From: Pseudomonas sp.
Lineage (GTDB): Bacteria > Pseudomonadota > Gammaproteobacteria > Pseudomonadales > Pseudomonadaceae
Reading direction: 5' to 3'
Assembly: GCF_030147005.1 (NCBI RefSeq)
Contig: NZ_JASLAW010000163.1
Location: forward strand, 1-20,952
Length of the DNA stretch: 20,952 bases
Part shown: positions 15,700-20,952 of the stretch, piece by piece
Position numbering within the stretch: the stretch's first letter is position 1
Layout: each line of letters starts with the position of its first letter
Made by a program: the position numbers and the translations under genes
The notes under the pieces: generated by a model
Seen by the model: the letters and a program-made list of their open reading frames with translations, nothing else
The model's database searches: none
What the model was told of the DNA's origin: nothing

Positions 15700-18600
15700 A
15701 TGCCCGCCTCAAACCCTCCCGTCTCATCTACGCCCCTGGGCCAATTGCCAGCCCAGGCGATCCATCAGCGCTTCGCCGATCGCCCCGCCGTGTTCTCAGT
15801 GGTGTTCAACGCCCTGCGCGACCGCATCCTGGAGCACTATCCAACCCTGGAACTGGACCTGCTCAGCGTCAGGCTGGCCAGCCCCGATGACGCGGGCGGT
15901 TATACCTACCCGCTGTTGATCAATGTCGCTGTCGCCCACGTTCTCAAACCACAGTTGCTTGACTGGCAATCAAAGCGTGAGCTGCCGTACTTTCTGAGCC
16001 AAACCCCACCCGCCGTGCTGAAAACCGCGAGCCTGGCGCCAATCGACATGCAGCTGATCGCGCAAATCATCGACGCGTTGCCCTCCTCGCTTTACCTGTA
16101 TTTCCAGCACGCCCTGGCCGATTACTGGAGCGCCATCGACAGCCATGGGCAAAGCCGCTGGCAATGGCTGGGCGAGTTTCTCAAGGGCCGGATGACCGCC
16201 GCGGCGGCCGGTGGCGCGCACCTCACCGCCACGCAACAGGACATGCTGGCGGTCACCGCTGCGTGGCCGGAGCGCGTTAAACGCTTGTCCCGCTCCACGC
16301 CGCCCACCTATGCCTATTTCATTGAAAACACCCTGGTTAAAGCCGGCAAAGACAGACGCCTGCTGACGGCGGATGTGTTACTGGCGCGCGGCAAGCAGGT
16401 GCTGCTGTGCAGCGTGGCCGGGGCTATCGAGGCATTCGACAGCCTGGATGCCTTTGGCGAGGCCTGGGCGGCGCGGATGCAAAGCCAGTTCGACTGCGAC
16501 AGCATCACCTGGCGGCGTAACGAGCCGGATGGCAATGTATTCGAACAGCAGGCCGGGCTTATTCTCAACCAGCAACTTGAGGATCTGGAGACCGTGCCCT
16601 TTCAAGCTCAGAGCGAAGAGGCACTGAGCCGAACCCTGGATAAATTGACCGATCCGGCGCTGGTTTTCAGCAGCGTCGCGTTGCCCAGCGCAAACCTGCA
16701 AAAAATCCACACGCAACTGCCCGCCTGGCTCAAGCACGCCAACGCCGATGACCGCTTTGCCTACCATCGCCACCTGCAGGACATGGCGCAAGTGGTGAAA
16801 CACAACCACGGCCGCTCGTTCAATGAGGGCATTGAAACGATCCAACGTTTCAGCCGCGACGCGTTGCGCAAGCAGATGCAAACCGACCACGAAGATTACG
16901 ACCCCGACGATGTGCTGCTGGACTTCGCCGTAGCCGCCGGCTACCCAGGCGGTGCCGGTATTATCGAACATGTGCAGATGTCGCTGTCGGAGCTGGCGCT
17001 GAAGAACCTCGCCGGCAGGCCCAAAGGCACGCTCAAGCTCTACTCCAAAAGCGCCGCGACACTGCCGGCCTGGCTGGACGCAAAATACCTGTTGGGCAGC
17101 GAAGGCTTGATCCAGCGCGTCGACATCGGCACCACCTACCCGCAAACAATCAAGGCGCTGTTGCTGTCCGACACCGCCGATGCACGGCGCCGGGAGGCCC
17201 TGTTCACCCGCGAGCTGAAGGTGCACCTGCCGATGCAGGCGCTGGAATACGCGATCCGCCGCCAGCACGGCGTCACCACCACCGGCTACCGCTATGTTAA
17301 AGCGCTGATGGGCGAAACCCCGGAGGACAGGCGCGTGGATGATCAGGAAATCGTCCTGCGCCCGCTGGGGCTGTGCCGCAAACCCGGGGCCACGCCCGAT
17401 TCCGTAAACAACATGTTCATTATCGAGCCACGGGACGCCAGCGTCGGCCCACACCTGTTTTATCGACCGTTGTACGCCGACGCCCTGCATCAATACCCTA
17501 CGCGCCAGGCGCTGCTGGATGCGCTGGCCACGCCCGGCGAACTGCAAAACAGCGTGCTCACCTGGCTGCCCGACAAGGCCCGGCCCATCTATGACCACGG
17601 CGGGTTCACCGAGCCGCACATCATCCGCTTCCTGCCCGGGGATGAGTCCACCGTGCCTGAAAAGCCGGCCGCCGCGACGCTGGCCGTGGATGAAGGCGCC
17701 GGTGAATGGTTGCAGTCGCAAATCAACGGCCAACTGCTCAACCACCTGTTCGGCAGCACGGCACGGGCCATGGTCGACCTGGCGGACCGGCAATCGGTAT
17801 CTAACCTCGAAAGTCGCTGGGCGATTGTGATGGAAGGCGCCTGGTTGCTGTTCAACACCCTGGTGTTGCCGCTGGTGCGCGGGCCGGCGATGTTGGCGGG
17901 CTGGTTTTTGGTGCTGGTGGCCAGCATCGAGCAAGACCTGGCGGGCCTGGACAGCGACGACCCGGTCACCCGCGAGCTGGCGCTGGTTGATCTGCTGCTC
18001 AATACCGCGATGGTGCTGTTACACGCCAGCGCGCCTCCAGGCCGTGCGCAACAACCCTTACCGGCGCTCGCCCCGCAGGAGCACACGCTGCGCCTGTCGC
18101 GCTGGCGTCGCCCCGCAGGCCAACTCGCTGCGTCCAGCGCCCCCGTGGTGCGTGATGGCCCGGTGGCGCTGCCCGGCGAGCCACCGGCGACAGGCCACAC
18201 CACTCTGGACTTCAGCCACTCGCTTGCCAGCCCCCAGGCGAGCGCGACGTTGTTCAAGGCGTTGCGCGATGTTCACGTGCCCTGGCCCGAAACCTTGCCG
18301 CCCGCAGAAGCCGGCGGCCGGCTCAAGGGCCTGTACCGCATTGACGATACCTGGCACGCCAGCGTCGGCGGGTTGCTGTTCCAAGTCAGCGTGGTGCGCG
18401 GTTTCGGCGAAGTCTACCTGGTGGACCCGCAGCACCCGCAGCGTCCGGGGTTCAAACTGATCAGCGACAACCAGGGGCATTGGCGCCTGGACCGACGAGC
18501 CCGGCTGGAGGGCGGCATGCCCAGGGAACGGTTGAGTGAATGGCAGAAACAGCGCACCGAACGTTTGAACGCGCTACGCGTCGAACTGCGGGGCCTGAAT

Positions 18601-20526
18601 ACCGAGATCGTGCCACAGGCGGTCGCTTTGAACAGGTTCAGGCTAACGGTGGACAGTACCCGCATCCGGCTGGTTGAAAGTAAAAAAAGCCTCAGAGAGG
18701 ATTGGTTAAGGCTCGGCACCTCGGCGGCTATTCCAGACCTGCACGCCAGAATCGCAGAACGCTACGAGCAACGGCGACTGGCGACCGCAAAGGCCAAGGT
18801 CGAATGGGAAATCGCCTTCGACAATTACCGGCAGAACTCGCAGAGCTTTTTTTCGATGCTGCAAAAGATCGAAGCCAAGGCTGGCGAACTGATGCAAGTC
18901 GACCGAACGAATCCCGCATACAGACGCTCCCGGGACGATGCCACCAAGGGCATCTACAGCTACTGGGCCTCGGTCTACGAGGGCTTGTTGCAAGGGTTTG
19001 TCGATCACGTTCAAACCGAACGCGGCGAAAGTACCCAGGAGATCATTCAACGTGGCCGTGAAGAGTTGCGCGACAAGATCACGGACGCCTACCAGACGCT
19101 GATCAACACGAAGCAAGCGCAGTTTGAACTGCATAAACAGATGATTGAGCCGGCGGAGAAAATTGAAGCCATACTCAAACAGGCGGACCCTGTGTTGCGA
19201 GCTTTTCTATTGAAAGAAAAACCCGCCGACAAAGATATTTCCTCGGTCGCTATCAAACAAAATCTACTGGTGTTGTTGGTCGATCTGGTACTGGATCGCA
19301 GCCACGGTTCGGAAAAACCGGAAGAATTTCCTTTTCTTGTAGAGCTCTACAGCGGAAAAAACACCGACAACATCATCTCCCATATAGATATGCGCATCAC
19401 CAGCGGCTACTCGATAGCCGAGCAAATCGACGTGCTCAAGGACGTGCTTGCGGGGTATGAGCGCATGGAGAACGCCGTCAACTCATTGGTAGAAATGGGC
19501 TCGGGCTACATACGAGAGGCCTACCGCATGACCTTCATGGAACACCTCGTTGACGCACGCACCAGCCTTGAAGCAGATCTGGCCGACTTGATCCTCACCA
19601 CCGAAGGCTTCGCTCACCTGCCCGGCCCGGCAGCGCCCACACGCGCGAAACCTGCCGGCAGAAAGGTCTTCAAGAGCCGCAACAAAGGCACGCTTGTGGG
19701 TGATTTGCGGCCCTCCCAGCCCGATGATCCCGGCCGATTGGTCGACATCAAAGACCCGATCTCCGGGGAGACCATCGCCACGTACCTGGAACACGCCCAG
19801 GAAGGTGTGTGGGTTGAAGTGGTATCGGCACCGCCGACCCTGCCGCCCGCGCCACCGGCGGCTCGCGCGCTGGCCGCGATCAAACGTAACGCGCAAACCG
19901 TGATGGCCCAAAGGGCCGACATCGAACGCACGATACGCACCCAACAGAAAAAACTTCAGGACCCCGCGCGCCGCGAAACGCTCAGCCCGCTGGACTGGGA
20001 CGACATGCTGACCCGGCACGCCGAAAAAATCGAAGCCCTGGCCGAGGAAATCAAACGCGACCACGCCGCGAACCCGGAGGCCGACGCGTTGATAAGCGCG
20101 TACGTTGAAGAGGCGAGCGCCCTGAAAAAACTGGCCCGAAAAGTGTGCAGCGAGGGGTACAAACAGCAACGCCCCAAAGCCTCCAATATTGCGTATCTGT
20201 GGAAGCACGGCTTTGTCGATATCAACCTGGTCAGCAGCCGAGTCCTGACCAAGGCGGGCGACTACCTGAGCGAGTACGCGGTGCGTGAAAAGAACACCCC
20301 CAACGTGTTGTGGTATGCACACTTCCACTACTCCAGCGTCAACAGCCCCGCGGCGCAATACAACTTCGGCCATCTGAAGCTTCCGGCGCAGCGGTTTCTG
20401 ACACGCAAACAACTGCTCGAAAAGGTACTGGCAGACAACCGCGCCGTGGTCGACCTGTACAAAGCCACGCTCAAAGCGCCGCTGGATCAACAACTGTTCC
20501 TGGGACTGGAGCCGCCGAGGGTCTGA
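15700..20526 (+). CDS. Giant DUF6543 (dermonecrotic-toxin-type) protein
   Basis: This 1608-residue protein of the DUF6543 family is common in plant- and soil-associated Pseudomonas. Relatives are regarded as toxin or effector candidates; the activity here is unknown. The family block covers about 370-650, ending in YRPLYADAL (588-596) and YDHGGFTEPH (631-640). Hydrophobic stretches at about 708-743 and 760-775 could insert into a membrane. A small domain (about 877-941) ends in WRLDRRARLEGGMP. Charged, probably coiled-coil stretches follow (about 942-975, 1020-1070, 1110-1165 and 1390-1500). The C-terminal region has the striking motif LWYAHFHY (1537-1544). No signal peptide, leucine-rich repeats, NEL ligase domain or HExxH site was seen. 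AGGA 7 nt upstream supports the start. It stands alone: metH lies upstream and only repeats follow, with no visible immunity gene. Confidence 0.85.
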   Translation: MPASNPPVSSTPLGQLPAQAIHQRFADRPAVFSVVFNALRDRILEHYPTLELDLLSVRLASPDDAGGYTYPLLINVAVAHVLKPQLLDWQSKRELPYFLSQTPPAVLKTASLAPIDMQLIAQIIDALPSSLYLYFQHALADYWSAIDSHGQSRWQWLGEFLKGRMTAAAAGGAHLTATQQDMLAVTAAWPERVKRLSRSTPPTYAYFIENTLVKAGKDRRLLTADVLLARGKQVLLCSVAGAIEAFDSLDAFGEAWAARMQSQFDCDSITWRRNEPDGNVFEQQAGLILNQQLEDLETVPFQAQSEEALSRTLDKLTDPALVFSSVALPSANLQKIHTQLPAWLKHANADDRFAYHRHLQDMAQVVKHNHGRSFNEGIETIQRFSRDALRKQMQTDHEDYDPDDVLLDFAVAAGYPGGAGIIEHVQMSLSELALKNLAGRPKGTLKLYSKSAATLPAWLDAKYLLGSEGLIQRVDIGTTYPQTIKALLLSDTADARRREALFTRELKVHLPMQALEYAIRRQHGVTTTGYRYVKALMGETPEDRRVDDQEIVLRPLGLCRKPGATPDSVNNMFIIEPRDASVGPHLFYRPLYADALHQYPTRQALLDALATPGELQNSVLTWLPDKARPIYDHGGFTEPHIIRFLPGDESTVPEKPAAATLAVDEGAGEWLQSQINGQLLNHLFGSTARAMVDLADRQSVSNLESRWAIVMEGAWLLFNTLVLPLVRGPAMLAGWFLVLVASIEQDLAGLDSDDPVTRELALVDLLLNTAMVLLHASAPPGRAQQPLPALAPQEHTLRLSRWRRPAGQLAASSAPVVRDGPVALPGEPPATGHTTLDFSHSLASPQASATLFKALRDVHVPWPETLPPAEAGGRLKGLYRIDDTWHASVGGLLFQVSVVRGFGEVYLVDPQHPQRPGFKLISDNQGHWRLDRRARLEGGMPRERLSEWQKQRTERLNALRVELRGLNTEIVPQAVALNRFRLTVDSTRIRLVESKKSLREDWLRLGTSAAIPDLHARIAERYEQRRLATAKAKVEWEIAFDNYRQNSQSFFSMLQKIEAKAGELMQVDRTNPAYRRSRDDATKGIYSYWASVYEGLLQGFVDHVQTERGESTQEIIQRGREELRDKITDAYQTLINTKQAQFELHKQMIEPAEKIEAILKQADPVLRAFLLKEKPADKDISSVAIKQNLLVLLVDLVLDRSHGSEKPEEFPFLVELYSGKNTDNIISHIDMRITSGYSIAEQIDVLKDVLAGYERMENAVNSLVEMGSGYIREAYRMTFMEHLVDARTSLEADLADLILTTEGFAHLPGPAAPTRAKPAGRKVFKSRNKGTLVGDLRPSQPDDPGRLVDIKDPISGETIATYLEHAQEGVWVEVVSAPPTLPPAPPAARALAAIKRNAQTVMAQRADIERTIRTQQKKLQDPARRETLSPLDWDDMLTRHAEKIEALAEEIKRDHAANPEADALISAYVEEASALKKLARKVCSEGYKQQRPKASNIAYLWKHGFVDINLVSSRVLTKAGDYLSEYAVREKNTPNVLWYAHFHYSSVNSPAAQYNFGHLKLPAQRFLTRKQLLEKVLADNRAVVDLYKATLKAPLDQQLFLGLEPPRV

Positions 20527-20532
20527 TACCTG

Positions 20533-20952
20533 GCGAGGCTGCGAAGGCGGCGGCACAGTCACCCTCTTCAGCGCTTGAGGCACCGCTTTCGCAGCCTCGT
20601 TAAAGCTCGACAACTCCCACAGGGGATTGGCTGTGTTGGGGGGATTTTGGTCAGCAGGGCCATTGCGACAAGCGCAGCGCTCAATAACGGCGCCGTTCAA
20701 ATGTGGGAGTGGTCGAGCCCCAGCGAGGCTGCGAAGGGGCCGGCACAGTCACCGTCTTCATCGCCTGAACCACCGCTTCGCAGCCTCGCTAAAGCTCGAC
20801 AACTCCCACAGGGGATTGGCTGTGTTGGGGGGATTTTGGTCTGCAGGGCCATCGCGACAAGCTCAGCACTCAGTAACGGCACCGTTCAAATGTGGGAGTT
20901 GTCGCGCCCCAGCGAGGCCGCGAAGGGGCCGGCACAGTCACCGTCTTCATCG
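20533..20952. repeat. Tandem array of about 190-bp REP-containing units
   Basis: Three copies start at 20533, 20723 and 20912 (periods 190 and 189). The third is cut by the window edge after about 41 bases. The first two differ at roughly one base in ten; the visible part of the third differs from the second at one position. Each unit holds a palindrome gcgaggctgcgaagg ... ttcgcagcctcg (first copy about 20533-20600) and a wider dyad ACTCCCACA ... TGTGGGAGT (first copy about 20613-20710). Both are Pseudomonas REP-type sequences, of another class than the one at 375-435. No gene is supported in this stretch. Confidence 0.9.

Noticed and set aside
16378..17934. A 518-codon minus-strand open frame inside the giant toxin-like gene, considered as an antisense immunity gene
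   Set aside because: It is rich in Gln, Gly, Val and His in the pattern of a reverse-frame shadow, has no ribosome-binding site, and shows no domain.
20697..20882. A 61-codon minus-strand open frame in the repeat array as an immunity gene
   Set aside because: It lies wholly within REP repeat sequence and would have near-identical copies in the neighbouring unit.
20533..20952. CRISPR array
   Set aside because: The repeats are about 190 bp, nearly identical throughout and lack short unique spacers; they carry REP palindromes.

Overview
The window looks like chromosomal DNA of a Pseudomonas, most likely the P. fluorescens group. The reasons are high G+C, the layout of the aerobic cobalamin genes, two classes of Pseudomonas-type REP palindromes, an NfuA/MetH neighbourhood and a giant DUF6543 (dermonecrotic-toxin-type) protein. 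This assignment rests on family recognition; no search was run.

Bases 1-450 hold the 5' end of a vgrG-like gene (minus strand, cut by the window edge), its upstream region and a REP hairpin. Bases 451-6931 (minus strand) are a tight operon read right to left: cobW (COG0523 GTPase), cobN (cobaltochelatase large subunit), a ChlI/BchI-type AAA+ ATPase and a ChlD/BchD-type VWA protein. Junctions are a 3-nt gap, a 1-nt stop/start overlap and a longer overlap. The last two genes probably supply the motor that CobS/CobT provide elsewhere.

Bases 6932-7700 carry no gene. They hold two divergent cobalamin riboswitches, one facing cobW and one facing cbtB. They appear to use different output structures: a hairpin over the cobW ribosome-binding site on one side, and a terminator-like stem-loop before cbtB on the other. 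Bases 7701-9812 (plus strand) are cbtB-cbtA-cobE-cobM: a predicted cobalt uptake pair followed by two corrin-pathway genes. Cobalt import, ring synthesis and cobalt insertion thus leave one B12-sensing switchboard in two directions.

A symmetrical terminator (9874-9904) separates cobM from convergent nfuA (Fe-S carrier). Next comes a minus-strand acyltransferase-3 membrane protein. Plus-strand metH (B12-dependent methionine synthase) is a main consumer of the cofactor made on the left. It has no B12 riboswitch, but has a plausible promoter region with a MetR-like dyad.

The right end is a 1608-residue DUF6543 protein (15700-20526), probably a secreted or injected toxin-like protein. It is followed by a tandem array of about 190-bp REP-containing units that runs off the window. 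I found no clearly new system. The most worthwhile items are the paired riboswitches with different outputs, the giant toxin-like protein with no visible immunity partner, and the repeat array.
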